64,000 nucleotides of DNA from Labilibaculum sp. K2S (GTDB lineage Bacteria > Bacteroidota > Bacteroidia > Bacteroidales > Marinifilaceae): assembly GCF_030372765.1 (NCBI RefSeq), contig NZ_JAUCMW010000007.1, positions 1-64,000 on the forward strand. The letters are read 5' to 3'. Below, piece by piece: positions 15,528-24,986 of the stretch; the first letter of the stretch is position 1, and the number at the start of each line of letters is the position of its first letter. The notes beneath the pieces were generated by a model. That model ran no database searches, was not told the origin of the DNA, and saw only the letters and a program-made list of their open reading frames with translations. Made by a program: the position numbers and the translations under genes.

Positions 15528-15742
15528 GGGGTTGAATTATTACATATCGCCACAGGTGAGTAGTTGATTGCTCAAAAACCATAGGGTATTTTGTACCTTG
15601 TACAATAACTAATTATGCAATAATTGGTGTTGTCGGAGCATTCTTAATAACAAAGCAGAATAACTATTTAACCAAAATTTATATCAACCGATGGACAACC
15701 GGACATTTGTACGGAAGGGAATCTATCTTAAGAAATTAATCA

Positions 15743-18178
15743 ATGAAGGTTTTAAAATTTGGAGGGAGCTCAGTTTCTAATTCAGAAAATTGTAAGCGCG
15801 TTCAGGAGATTATTAAAAGGGATTATGCCAACTGTAAGCAAGTTGTAGTTGTTTCAGCTTTTGGTGGAGTTACCGATGAGTTGGAAAGATGTATTAATCT
15901 GGCTGGCAATAGGAATAAAGAATATGAAAATTCCCTTTTTAAAGTAAAGGAAAGGCATTTTCAAGTAATTAATGAACTTAATTTGCCGGCAGAAATAGAA
16001 TTGGGTACATCAAAGAAATTTGATGAGATAGCAGAACTACTTCAAGGGGTTTATCTGTTGGAAGAAATCTCGCAAAAGGTGAAAAATTCTGTAATGGGAT
16101 CAGGTGAGATATTATCATCTCTCATTTTTTCAGCCTATCTGAAACAATGTGGGATGAATACTGTGCTTTTCGATTCCAGAGATTTTATCAAAACACAGAA
16201 TGGCAAAGGAGTATTTCTAAATAGTGAGCAGACCAATAAAAATTTGGAAGCAGTAAAAGATGTAGAATTTCAAGTTGCCTTGTTTCCAGGCTTCATAGCT
16301 TCCGGTCAAAAAGGAGAAATGACCTTACTTGGGCGTGGCGGATCGGATTACACAGCTTCTATTTTGGCAGCAGGATTAAAATGCAGCGAGTTGGAAATTT
16401 GGACTGATGTAAGCGGCATGTTTACTGCCGATCCAAGATTAGTATCGCAGGCTTTGCCAATTGAGCAAATGTCTTTTCAGGAAGCAATGGAACTTTCTCA
16501 TTTTGGAGCTAAAGTCATCTATCCTCCAACTTTAATTCCGGTACTGAAGAATAAAATAAATGTTCGCATTAAAAATACTTTTGCTCCCGATGAAAAGGGA
16601 ACTTTAATTACCTCTGCACCTAAAAGTGAACGTTCTATAGTTCGGGGGCTTTCTTCAATTAATAACATAAATTTATTTACTCTTTCGGGTAGTGGAATGG
16701 TTGGTATCAGCGGATTCGCATCTCGCTTTTTCACCTGTTTGGCTCAGAATAAAATTAATGTGGTTCTAATTACTCAGGCTTCATCGGAGCAAAGTATGAG
16801 TGTTGGGATTAATGAAGGTGATCGGGAGTTAGCTATTGAGGCAGTTTGTTCCGAGTTCGAAATGGAAATAGGAATGAATCTGGTGAATGAGCCCGCAGTT
16901 GAGCAGGATTTGTCAATTGTAGCCGTTGTAGGTGAAGATATGGGATATACTCCTGGAATTTCTGGAAAAGTATTTAGTGTACTTGGTAAAAACGGAGTGA
17001 ATATTCGGGCTATGGCTCAGGGAGGTAATGAACTAAACATTACTTTCATGGTTCCAACCTTCGATGTGAAAAAAGTATTAAATGTTATTCACGAAGATTT
17101 CTTCATATCAACTCATAAAAAGGTCAATTTATATATTGCAGGTGTTGGAAATGTCGGTGGTAAGTTATTGGAGTTTATTAAAAATCAATACGATTATCTG
17201 CTTGAAGAGAAAGGATTGCAATTAATTGTTCGTGCAGTGACCAATAGTCGAAAAATGCACTTTGCACAGGATGAAAATATGCTTCAGGATTGGAAGCAAA
17301 AGTTAGAGGATGAATCAGAGGCCGCCGATTTGCAGGAATTTGTAAAGAGAATGGATCAGGCAAATTTGAGGAATTCAGTGTTTGTGGATATCACGGCAAG
17401 TGAAGCTGTAAGTAAGGTGTATCAACAGGTATTGAATTCTACTGTTTCTATTGTGGCATGCAATAAAATTGCGGCTTCTTCTGAATTTGATAATTACCTG
17501 AGAATTAAAGATGCAGCAAAAAAGCACAATGTGGAATTCATGTTCGAGAGTAATGTGGGAGCAGGATTGCCGGTGATTAGTACAATTAACAGCCTGATTC
17601 ATACCGGCGATAAAATTGTTGGAATTGATGCTGTTGTTTCTGGTAGCCTGAACTTCATAATGAATGAATTTAATAATGGTAAATCGTTTGTAGAAGCAGT
17701 GAAGATGGCAATGGAGCAAGGGTTTACTGAACCAGATCCAAAAATCGACTTGAGCGGAATGGATGTATTAAGAAAGCTTTTGATATTATCTCGTGAAGCT
17801 GGTTACAAGTTGGAAGTGCAGGATGTAGAGCATGAGCCTATGATTCCATTGTCTTGTTTGAACGGAGAAACTGCAGCTGATTTAATCCGCGATCTGGAAG
17901 CTCATAATGATCATTTTGAAGCTTGGAGAACTGTGATGGATGAAAAAAACATCAGGTATCGTTACATCGCTTCTTTTGCAGATGGCAAAGCTAATGTAAG
18001 CCTTAAAGAGGTTACTCCCGATCATCCATTTTACGATATACATGGTAAGGATAATGTAATTTCGCTAAAAACGAAGTGGTACAACGATCAACCATTGATT
18101 ATTAAGGGTGCCGGAGCAGGAGCAGAAGTAACAGCTTCAGGGATTTTTGGCGATATCATTAGAATAACCAGCAATTAA
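15743..18178 (+). CDS. thrA: bifunctional aspartokinase / homoserine dehydrogenase
   Basis: 811 residues, the normal length for the fused enzyme. It begins with the aspartokinase motif KFGGSSV, continues with GRGGSDYTA, has tandem ACT domains (~300-455) and a homoserine dehydrogenase domain from about residue 465 (IAGVGNVGG, then the catalytic region ending in GAGAGAEVTASGI). It phosphorylates aspartate and later reduces aspartate semialdehyde to homoserine, with feedback control expected through the ACT domains. First gene of thrABC, 215 bp after the leader peptide. Confidence 0.96.
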   Translation: MKVLKFGGSSVSNSENCKRVQEIIKRDYANCKQVVVVSAFGGVTDELERCINLAGNRNKEYENSLFKVKERHFQVINELNLPAEIELGTSKKFDEIAELLQGVYLLEEISQKVKNSVMGSGEILSSLIFSAYLKQCGMNTVLFDSRDFIKTQNGKGVFLNSEQTNKNLEAVKDVEFQVALFPGFIASGQKGEMTLLGRGGSDYTASILAAGLKCSELEIWTDVSGMFTADPRLVSQALPIEQMSFQEAMELSHFGAKVIYPPTLIPVLKNKINVRIKNTFAPDEKGTLITSAPKSERSIVRGLSSINNINLFTLSGSGMVGISGFASRFFTCLAQNKINVVLITQASSEQSMSVGINEGDRELAIEAVCSEFEMEIGMNLVNEPAVEQDLSIVAVVGEDMGYTPGISGKVFSVLGKNGVNIRAMAQGGNELNITFMVPTFDVKKVLNVIHEDFFISTHKKVNLYIAGVGNVGGKLLEFIKNQYDYLLEEKGLQLIVRAVTNSRKMHFAQDENMLQDWKQKLEDESEAADLQEFVKRMDQANLRNSVFVDITASEAVSKVYQQVLNSTVSIVACNKIAASSEFDNYLRIKDAAKKHNVEFMFESNVGAGLPVISTINSLIHTGDKIVGIDAVVSGSLNFIMNEFNNGKSFVEAVKMAMEQGFTEPDPKIDLSGMDVLRKLLILSREAGYKLEVQDVEHEPMIPLSCLNGETAADLIRDLEAHNDHFEAWRTVMDEKNIRYRYIASFADGKANVSLKEVTPDHPFYDIHGKDNVISLKTKWYNDQPLIIKGAGAGAEVTASGIFGDIIRITSN

Positions 18179-18203
18179 TTACCAATAAAGAAAATTGAAT
18201 AAC

Positions 18204-19130
18204 ATGTCAGATAGTGTGAAAGTTTTTGCTCCGGGCAGCGTTTCCAACGTTGGTTGTGGGTTCGATATATTAGGATTTGCCATCGATGGGGTGGGCGATG
18301 AAATGATTATTACCAAAAATGATCAGAATAAAATAATTATACAAACAGTTAAGGATTATGAGGATCTGCCTACAGATCCAAAGAAAAATGTTGCAGGTGT
18401 TGCCATTCAGGCTTTATTGGATGATTTGGAAAGCGATCAGGGATTTGATGTTGAGATAATTAAAAATATCAAGCCTGGCAGTGGAATTGGTTCAAGCGCT
18501 GCAAGTGCTGCAGGTGCGGTTGTTGCAGTAAATGAATTGTTAGGCAAGCCTTATACAAGAATGCAGTTGGTTGATTTTGCCATGAAAGGGGAGGAAGTTG
18601 CTTCGGGTGATGTTCATGCTGATAACGTTGCTCCTGCAACACTGGGAGGTTTTTGTCTGATTCGGGGATACAATCCTCTGGATGTGATTCATATTCAACC
18701 GCCTGCAAATCTTTGGTGTGCTGTTATTCATCCACAAATTGAAATTAAGACCAAAGAAGCGCGGGAAATATTGTCTCCTCAAATTCCCCTAAAAAAGGCA
18801 ATTCGCCAGTGGGGAAATGTGGCGGGCTTAATGGCCGGACTTTATACTTCTGATTTTGCTTTGATCGGACGTTCTCTTGAAGATCATATTGTAGAACCGC
18901 AAAGGAAGGTGCTGATTCCTGAATTTGATGAATTGAAGCTGTCTGTTATGGAAGCCGGAGCATTGGGTTGCAGTATTTCAGGTTCGGGACCATCCGTATT
19001 TGCATTGGCAAATGGAAAGGAATCTGCAGATGTTATTGCTGCCGCCATGGATACAGTCTATAAGCGTACCGATTTGGATTACAAAATTTATGTTTCCAAA
19101 GTAAGTGAAGGTGGAGTGAAAATTCTGTAA
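18204..19130 (+). CDS. thrB: homoserine kinase
   Basis: 308 residues from the ATG at 18204; a TTG nine bases upstream is a poorer start. A GHMP kinase with an N-terminal FAPGSVSNVGCGFD segment, the ATP-binding PGSGIGSSAAS motif and a C-terminal GCSISGSGPSVFAL motif. It makes O-phosphohomoserine for threonine synthase. It lies 25 bp after thrA. Confidence 0.96.
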   Translation: MSDSVKVFAPGSVSNVGCGFDILGFAIDGVGDEMIITKNDQNKIIIQTVKDYEDLPTDPKKNVAGVAIQALLDDLESDQGFDVEIIKNIKPGSGIGSSAASAAGAVVAVNELLGKPYTRMQLVDFAMKGEEVASGDVHADNVAPATLGGFCLIRGYNPLDVIHIQPPANLWCAVIHPQIEIKTKEAREILSPQIPLKKAIRQWGNVAGLMAGLYTSDFALIGRSLEDHIVEPQRKVLIPEFDELKLSVMEAGALGCSISGSGPSVFALANGKESADVIAAAMDTVYKRTDLDYKIYVSKVSEGGVKIL

Positions 19131-19196
19131 ACAGTGTGTAATTAGTTAAGAAATCGAATAGATTTTGATTCAAGAACAGGAAGAAAGGATAGACTT

Positions 19197-20492
19197 GTGA
19201 AATACTTTAGTACAAATAATAAAGAGATACGTTATAGCTTTAAGGAAGCTGTAATAAAAGGACTTGCACCGGATAACGGATTGTTTTTTCCGGTTTCAAT
19301 ACCAAAGTTGGAAGATGAATTTTTTCAACGATTGACAGAACTAAGTTTGCCTAAAATTGGATATGAAGTGGCTAAGCATTTTGTGGGAGATGACATTTCG
19401 GATTCTGATTTGAAGAAAATTACCGAAGAGGTACTTAATTTCCCAATTCCAGTTGTGTCGATAGAAGATGGTGTTAACACTTTGGAGCTGTTTCATGGCC
19501 CGACTTGCGCATTTAAGGATGTAGGTGCCAGATTTATGTCACGATGCCTGAGTGCTTTTGCCAAACAGAATCAGAAAGAAGTAACAATTTTAGTTGCCAC
19601 CTCTGGAGATACAGGAAGCGCGGTTGCCAATGGCTTTTTAGGTGTTGAGGGAGTAAAGGTGATTATATTGTATCCTGCCGGTAAGGTAAGTAAAATTCAA
19701 GAGCAGCAATTGACCACTATGGGACAAAACATCACAGCTCTTGAGGTTGACGGTACTTTTGATGATTGTCAGGCATTGGTGAAAACGGCTTTCGGCGATG
19801 ATGATTTAAATGCGGAATTGAATTTGACTTCCGCAAATTCTATAAATATTGCTCGCTTGTTGCCACAAAGTTTCTATTATTTCTACGCTTGGGCACAACT
19901 GCAGCCAACAAATAAAAAAGTTGTGTTTTCAGTTCCCAGCGGAAATTATGGAAATCTTACAGGAGGATTGCTGGCAAAACAGATGGGATTACCAATTGAT
20001 TCATTTATTGCATCGGCAAATATAAATAAGGTTGTACCGGATTATTTGAGTTCCGGGAAATATGAGCCAAAAGCTTCTGTTCAAACTATTTCAAATGCAA
20101 TGGATGTTGGTGCACCCAGTAATTTTGCACGTATGATGGAGTTGTATCAGGAGAATCATGCAGAAATTTGTAAAGATATAAAGGGAGCTTGGTTTTCAGA
20201 TAAGGAAACTCAAGAGGCAATAGCGGATGTATATAATAGGAAGAAGTACATTCTTGATCCACATGGATCTGTTGGATACTTAGGTTTGAAAAAATACTTA
20301 AATACGGATAGTGAGGTAGGTGTTTTTTTGGAAACAGCGCATCCTGCAAAATTTAAGGATACAGTTGAAAAGGTACTTAATACTGAAATCAGGGTTCCAG
20401 ACTATCTTCAGGAGTGTTTGGGAAAAGAAAAAAGGAGTATTTTAATAGGTAAGAATTTTTCAGAGTTTAAAAGCTTCCTTCTACTTAAATAG
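19197..20492 (+). CDS. thrC: threonine synthase
   Basis: 431 residues from a GTG start at 19197 (no ATG is available before the conserved YFSTNN opening). A PLP enzyme: the lysine lies in GPTCAFKDVGARFM, the phosphate-binding region in TSGDTGSAVANG, and SVPSGNYGNLTGG follows. It converts O-phosphohomoserine to threonine, completing the thrABC operon. A terminator follows at 20503. Confidence 0.96.
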   Translation: MKYFSTNNKEIRYSFKEAVIKGLAPDNGLFFPVSIPKLEDEFFQRLTELSLPKIGYEVAKHFVGDDISDSDLKKITEEVLNFPIPVVSIEDGVNTLELFHGPTCAFKDVGARFMSRCLSAFAKQNQKEVTILVATSGDTGSAVANGFLGVEGVKVIILYPAGKVSKIQEQQLTTMGQNITALEVDGTFDDCQALVKTAFGDDDLNAELNLTSANSINIARLLPQSFYYFYAWAQLQPTNKKVVFSVPSGNYGNLTGGLLAKQMGLPIDSFIASANINKVVPDYLSSGKYEPKASVQTISNAMDVGAPSNFARMMELYQENHAEICKDIKGAWFSDKETQEAIADVYNRKKYILDPHGSVGYLGLKKYLNTDSEVGVFLETAHPAKFKDTVEKVLNTEIRVPDYLQECLGKEKRSILIGKNFSEFKSFLLLK

Positions 20493-20502
20493 GATATCCT
20501 GA

Positions 20503-20536
20503 AAGGCTGTCATTATTTATGAACAGCCTTTTGTTT
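20503..20536 (+). terminator. terminator of the thrABC operon
   Basis: AAGGCTGT (20503-20510) and ACAGCCTT (20523-20530) with a 12-base loop and a T-rich tail. The following ~350 bases to the HU promoter hold no gene. Confidence 0.8.
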
Positions 20537-20883
20537 CTAATCATTTTATAATGATGTATATCATTGTGTAATACATTTTAACGATATATACAGGAGATTG
20601 CGATGTTGGTTTTACAGACTCTTCAAATCTAGGTATAGTGTTGAATATTAGTTTTTTATGCGTGTGTGATGTTGGGGTTTAGGTTCAGTATTGGCTTGTC
20701 ATATTAAATATTAGTGAATAAAGTATTTAGTAAACTAGTTAAATAAGGAAACACCTTTAAATAGAGTTATGATTTAATTCACATTCTGTTCTTTATTGTT
20801 TACGGGGAATAGCTTGAAAATTTATAGTTTTATTATGTTTCGATCTTTGAAAGGTTAAATTTCTTATTTTTTCTTATTGGAAA

Positions 20884-20914
20884 TTTGCAAACCATCAGAA
20901 ATCCTTTATATTTG
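20884..20914 (+). promoter_or_regulatory. Bacteroidota-type promoter of the HU gene
   Basis: TTTG (20884-20887), a 19-base spacer and TATATTTG (20907-20914), an exact TAnnTTTG match, about 45 bases before the HU start. This is the cleanest sigma-ABfr-type promoter in the window. Confidence 0.75.
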
Positions 20915-20965
20915 TATATGATTCAAATTTAAAAGCAATTTTTAACCCTAAAATTTTATAAAGTT

Positions 20966-21238
20966 ATGAACAAAGCTCAATTAATTGATGCAATTGCAAG
21001 CAAAGCTGGTTTGACTAAAGCTGATTCTAAAAAAGCATTAGATGCTTTCATTGAAACTACTACTGAAGCATTAAAAAGTGATGATAGAGTAGCACTAGTA
21101 GGATTTGGTTCATTTTCTGTTTCTAAGCGTGATGCTAGAACCGGTAGAAATCCTCAAACAGGTAAACCAATCAATATTCCAGCAAAAAAAGTTATCAAAT
21201 TTAAGGCTGGTTCTGAATTAGCAGACTCTGTACAATAG
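20966..21238 (+). CDS. hup: HU-family DNA-binding protein
   Basis: 90 residues, the usual HU length. It shows the family pattern [20 protein letters not shown], the [10 protein letters not shown] beta region, and the DNA-binding arm with [17 protein letters not shown] nucleoid protein that bends DNA. It has its own promoter and terminator, and its codon use (many GCT, AAA, GGT) suggests high expression. Confidence 0.96.
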   Translation: MNKAQLIDAIASKAGLTKADSKKALDAFIETTTEALKSDDRVALVGFGSFSVSKRDARTGRNPQTGKPINIPAKKVIKFKAGSELADSVQ

Positions 21239-21262
21239 ATAATTGTTGTCAAAAGATGTTAG

Positions 21263-21294
21263 AGGGGGTGTATCAATAATACCTCCTTTTTTTT
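21263..21294 (+). terminator. terminator of the HU gene
   Basis: GGGGGTGTAT with ATACCTCC (G-U pairs included) around CAATA, followed by eight T residues. It ends 19 bases before the next ATG. Confidence 0.8.
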
Positions 21295-21312
21295 ATTCCT
21301 AATTTTTTGTGG

Positions 21313-21996
21313 ATGGAGAAGAAGTTATTGCAGGAATCGATTCATTTTTTGGAAGGTTTTACCAGTGAAAAGCGTATCGGATTACTGGATAAAAATATTG
21401 AAAACAGAACAAGATATATAACCTTGGTTTTGGAGGATATTTTTCAGGCTCAAAATGCCAGTGCAGTAATTCGTTCATGCGATTGTTTTGGTGTTCAGGA
21501 TTTGCATGTTATTGAAAATTACAATGAATACCATTTAAATCCTGATGTTGTAATGGGAGCGTCAAAGTGGATGAATTTGCACAGATACAATAAAGAAGAA
21601 AGAAATACCCTAAGTACAATTACGAAATTAAAAAATCAGGGATATAGAATTATTGCAACAAGTCCTCATTCGAATGATATTCTTTTACCCGATTTTGATC
21701 TGACTAAGGGGAAAGCTGCATTTTTTTTTGGAACGGAGCTGACTGGTTTATCGGATGAAGTAATGAATAATGCCGATGAATTTGTGAAAATTCCAATGTA
21801 TGGTTTTACGGAAAGTTTTAATATTTCGGTTTCTGCTGCTATAGTATTAAATCATCTTACTACGGAGCTTCGACAATCGGATATTTATTGGCAATTGTCT
21901 GAGGATGAAAAGCTGGAGTTGAAATTAGATTGGTTAGTCAGATCGGTAAGATCGGGGGATGAGCTTCTTGGTAAATTTCTTAAAAAGAAGCAATAA
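21313..21996 (+). CDS. trmH: tRNA (guanosine-2'-O-)-methyltransferase, TrmH/SpoU family
   Basis: 227 residues from ATG 21313; the frame continues six bases upstream to a TTG that I reject. SpoU motifs are present: NASAVIRSCDCFGV (motif 1), FFFGTELTGLSDEV (motif 2) and MYGFTESFNISVSAAIVL (motif 3, the knotted SAM site). It has the family's TrmH-like C-terminal extension, so Gm18 tRNA methylation is likely. Confidence 0.88.
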   Translation: MEKKLLQESIHFLEGFTSEKRIGLLDKNIENRTRYITLVLEDIFQAQNASAVIRSCDCFGVQDLHVIENYNEYHLNPDVVMGASKWMNLHRYNKEERNTLSTITKLKNQGYRIIATSPHSNDILLPDFDLTKGKAAFFFGTELTGLSDEVMNNADEFVKIPMYGFTESFNISVSAAIVLNHLTTELRQSDIYWQLSEDEKLELKLDWLVRSVRSGDELLGKFLKKKQ

Positions 21997-22165
21997 TATA
22001 ACCAATTTGAAAAAATTATATTAAGTTAAGCTTTGTGAACAGGAATATTTTGGTTAAATATTTCGGAAATGGTAAAAAGATTGTTATTTTTGATGAAAAC
22101 TACCTTGACATAGATAAATATGATTTATTTACCTATTTGTATGAATAAAAATTAACTACCCCTAT

Positions 22166-22873
22166 ATGAATTGTGTTGTAATTGACGATGATAAACTTTC
22201 GAGAAAAGTTGTTGAAAGTTATATTGAAAGAACAGATTTCCTGTCATTTGGAGCATCCTACCCAAGTGCAATTGAAGCCATAAATAATATCAAAAAAAAT
22301 GAACCTGTTGATTTGATATTTTTAGATATTGAAATGCCGGAGATGAGTGGTATGGAATTCTTAAACAGCCTAAGTACTACGCCCCAAATCATTATTATCT
22401 CTTCAAAAGAGCAGTATGCATTGGAAGCTTTTGAGTATGATGTTACTGATTATCTTCTAAAACCTATAAGTTACAGTCGTTTTTTTAAAGCGGTTAGTAA
22501 GGCAAATCGTCGTTATAAAAACAGCGAGGGTTTTATGCAGGATAAGAATGAGATTTTCATAAAAAGTAATTCGGCATTGGTTCGTCTGAATTACGATGAT
22601 ATTTTATGGATTGAAGCTTTGGAGAATTATGTGGTTGTGAATTCTTATCATGAAAAATATACGATACATTTTACCATGAAAGCCATCGAAGAAAAGATGC
22701 CTTCCACCCGTTTTTCAAGAATCCATCGTTCATATATCGTTAATTTGAGTAAAATTGGAGTGATCGAAGATAATTCGGTTGTGATTGAAACTGAAGGCGG
22801 ACAAAAATCAATTCCAATTGGAAAATCATATCGTGATAAATTATTAGGAGATATTAATTTAATGACACGATAG
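22166..22873 (+). CDS. LytTR-family response regulator
   Basis: 235 residues: a receiver domain (1-120) with acidic pocket DDD (7-9), phospho-acceptor D54 in IFLDIEMPEMSG and KP at ~101, then a LytTR DNA-binding domain (~130-232) with the HRSYIVN segment. A partner sensor kinase of the LytS/YehU type is usual but none lies beside it, so it is an orphan here. Regulated genes cannot be read from the window. Confidence 0.9.
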   Translation: MNCVVIDDDKLSRKVVESYIERTDFLSFGASYPSAIEAINNIKKNEPVDLIFLDIEMPEMSGMEFLNSLSTTPQIIIISSKEQYALEAFEYDVTDYLLKPISYSRFFKAVSKANRRYKNSEGFMQDKNEIFIKSNSALVRLNYDDILWIEALENYVVVNSYHEKYTIHFTMKAIEEKMPSTRFSRIHRSYIVNLSKIGVIEDNSVVIETEGGQKSIPIGKSYRDKLLGDINLMTR

Positions 22874-22884
22874 TTTTTTTATGG

Positions 22885-22924
22885 CAGGATTTTTATTGAA
22901 TTTTGTATTTAAATAAAAATCCTG
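22885..22924 (+). terminator. 12-bp perfect hairpin just before the class III aminotransferase start
   Basis: CAGGATTTTTAT (22885-22896) and ATAAAAATCCTG (22913-22924) are perfectly complementary around 16 bases. The 3' arm ends three bases before the ATG at 22928. It may terminate the LytTR gene, but its closeness to the start codon means that it could also sequester initiation. Confidence 0.6.
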
Positions 22925-22927
22925 TTT

Positions 22928-24121
22928 ATGATTACAAATCGACAATTATTTCTGCAGCATGTAGCTACAACCTCTGATTTTCCTATTGCATTGGAAATAG
23001 AGAGGGCAGAAGGTATATATATGTACAGCCCGGACGGAAAGCCATATTTGGATCTCGTATCAGGCGTTTCTGTTAGTAACCTTGGACACGGACATCCTCG
23101 TGTTCGTCAAGCCATTAAAGATCAGGTTGATAAATATATGCACTTGATGGTGTATGGTGAGTTTATTGAATCTCCTCAGGTTCAATTAGCTAAGTTGTTG
23201 TCCGATAATCTGCCTGAGAGTTTAAATTCGGTTTACTTTGTGAATTCAGGGAGTGAAGCCAACGAAGGAGCTTTAAAATTAGCCAAGAGATATACTGGCA
23301 GGTCCGAGATGATCACCTTTAAAAATGCATATCATGGAAGTACACATGGTGCTTTAAGTGTATTGGGTGACGAGGAACTGAAAAATGCTTTTCGTCCCTT
23401 ATTGCCGGATGTTCGAATGATAGAATTCGGAAATGTTTTAGATCTGCAGCAAATCACCGATAAAACGGCTTGTGTGATCTTAGAACCAATCCAATCCGAA
23501 GGAGGAATGATTATTCCAACCAAAGAATTTATTCAGACTTTACGTGCAAGATGCACCGAAATAGGGGCTTTACTGATTTTTGATGAGGTTCAAATGGGAT
23601 TTGGACGAACAGGAAAGCTTTTTGCCTTTGAGCATTTCGATGTGGTTCCGGACATTCTTTGTCTGGCGAAGGCAATGGGAGGCGGAATGCCAATTGGTGC
23701 CTTTATATCCGATAAAAAGATACTTGACACGTTCAAGAGCAATCCAATGTTAGGTCACATAACAACTTTTGGCGGACATCCTGTTTGTTGTGCAGCGGCT
23801 AAGGCTGCTTTGGAAGTACTTTTAGAGGAAAATATCATTGATGACGTTCAGCGCAAAGGAGAACTTTTTGTGACTCTGCTAAAAGATCATCCAATGGTGA
23901 AAGGATTTCGACAATTGGGACTTTTTATTGCTGTAATTGTAGAATCTCAGGACATTATGCTTGCAATCATGAAAGAGGCATATGAGTTGGGAGTTATTAT
24001 GGATCCTTTCTTATTTTGTGCCGGAGCTTTTCGAATTGCACCCCCTTTAAATATTACAGATGAGGAAATTCATCATGCCTCGGATTTACTAATTCAGGCA
24101 ATGAATAAGGTGAAAAAATAA
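22928..24121 (+). CDS. class III PLP aminotransferase
   Basis: 397 residues of the ornithine/acetylornithine/4-aminobutyrate transaminase family. Seen: NSGSEANEGALKLAKR (phosphate binding), FDEVQMGFGRTG, the PLP lysine in LCLAKAMGGGMPIG and the C-terminal AFRIAPPLN. It transfers amino groups between an omega-amino or alpha-amino acid and a 2-oxo acid. No arginine or lysine pathway genes are adjacent, so the substrate is open. Confidence 0.85.
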   Translation: MITNRQLFLQHVATTSDFPIALEIERAEGIYMYSPDGKPYLDLVSGVSVSNLGHGHPRVRQAIKDQVDKYMHLMVYGEFIESPQVQLAKLLSDNLPESLNSVYFVNSGSEANEGALKLAKRYTGRSEMITFKNAYHGSTHGALSVLGDEELKNAFRPLLPDVRMIEFGNVLDLQQITDKTACVILEPIQSEGGMIIPTKEFIQTLRARCTEIGALLIFDEVQMGFGRTGKLFAFEHFDVVPDILCLAKAMGGGMPIGAFISDKKILDTFKSNPMLGHITTFGGHPVCCAAAKAALEVLLEENIIDDVQRKGELFVTLLKDHPMVKGFRQLGLFIAVIVESQDIMLAIMKEAYELGVIMDPFLFCAGAFRIAPPLNITDEEIHHASDLLIQAMNKVKK

Positions 24122-24171
24122 AATTTCACGAAATTGATGCTGTTCCTGTAAGAACATTCAAAAATAGATTG

Positions 24172-24981
24172 ATGAGAAAATTATTACTTGTGCTTTTTGT
24201 CTTACTCGGTTCTTCGAGTCTTTTTTCACAGATTAGTTTATTGGAGAAGGAACAACAAATCAAATCTGAGTTTGATGGTTTGGTGTTGGCTGATACCGAT
24301 TCTTTAAAATTGAGTATTTGTAATAAAATTGAAAAATTGTTTTCCGATTTATTAGTCGAAGAGCAGAGTTTTGATTATCCGTTTTCAGAATTGTCAAAAA
24401 TGGGTAAGTTAACTTCTCCTGATCAGAAATTTCGGATTTTCAATTGGAATTGTGTTTTGAGTGATGGAAGCTATCGATATTTTGGGCTGTTGCAAATTAA
24501 ACTGAAGAAATCAATTTATGTTGAAAATTTGACTGATTCGGAACTTGCTGGTGATATGTTTCATCAGTATAAACCGGCAAATTGGCCGGGAGCACTTTAC
24601 TATCAGATTATTCCGTTTAAGACAAAATCCGGCAGTTCTTATTTCTTGCTCGGATGGGATGGAAATGATTTTCGAACCAACAAGAAGCTTATTGAAGTGC
24701 TGAGTTTTGATGAGAACGGGCAGGCAACTTTCGGAATTCCTGTGATTTTATGGAAAGGAAAAATTTTAAACCGGATAGTTTTCGAATATGCCAAACAGGC
24801 CGGAATGACTATTCAGTATCATGAAAAAGAGAAGCGAATTGTATTTGATCATTTGGCACCGTCATCGCCAAATTATCAGAACCAATTTGAATATTACGGA
24901 CCCGATTTTTCTTACGATGCGCTTGAGTATCAAAAAGGGAAATGGGTATTAGTTGAAAATGTTGATGTAAGAAATAAGTAA
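24172..24981 (+). CDS. secreted or periplasmic protein of unknown function
   Basis: 269 residues from ATG 24172. The signal peptide is clear (KLLLVLFVLLGSSSLFSQ, cleavage near residue 20). The rest is a single domain with an alternating beta pattern and conserved-looking aromatic motifs (FLLGWDGNDF, NRIVFEYAKQ, DYxPFSELSK-like start). I do not recognise it; similar lengths occur in proteins of unknown function in this phylum. It is 5 bp before the DPP III gene and may be co-transcribed with it. Confidence 0.75.
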   Translation: MRKLLLVLFVLLGSSSLFSQISLLEKEQQIKSEFDGLVLADTDSLKLSICNKIEKLFSDLLVEEQSFDYPFSELSKMGKLTSPDQKFRIFNWNCVLSDGSYRYFGLLQIKLKKSIYVENLTDSELAGDMFHQYKPANWPGALYYQIIPFKTKSGSSYFLLGWDGNDFRTNKKLIEVLSFDENGQATFGIPVILWKGKILNRIVFEYAKQAGMTIQYHEKEKRIVFDHLAPSSPNYQNQFEYYGPDFSYDALEYQKGKWVLVENVDVRNK

Positions 24982-24986
24982 TAAAA

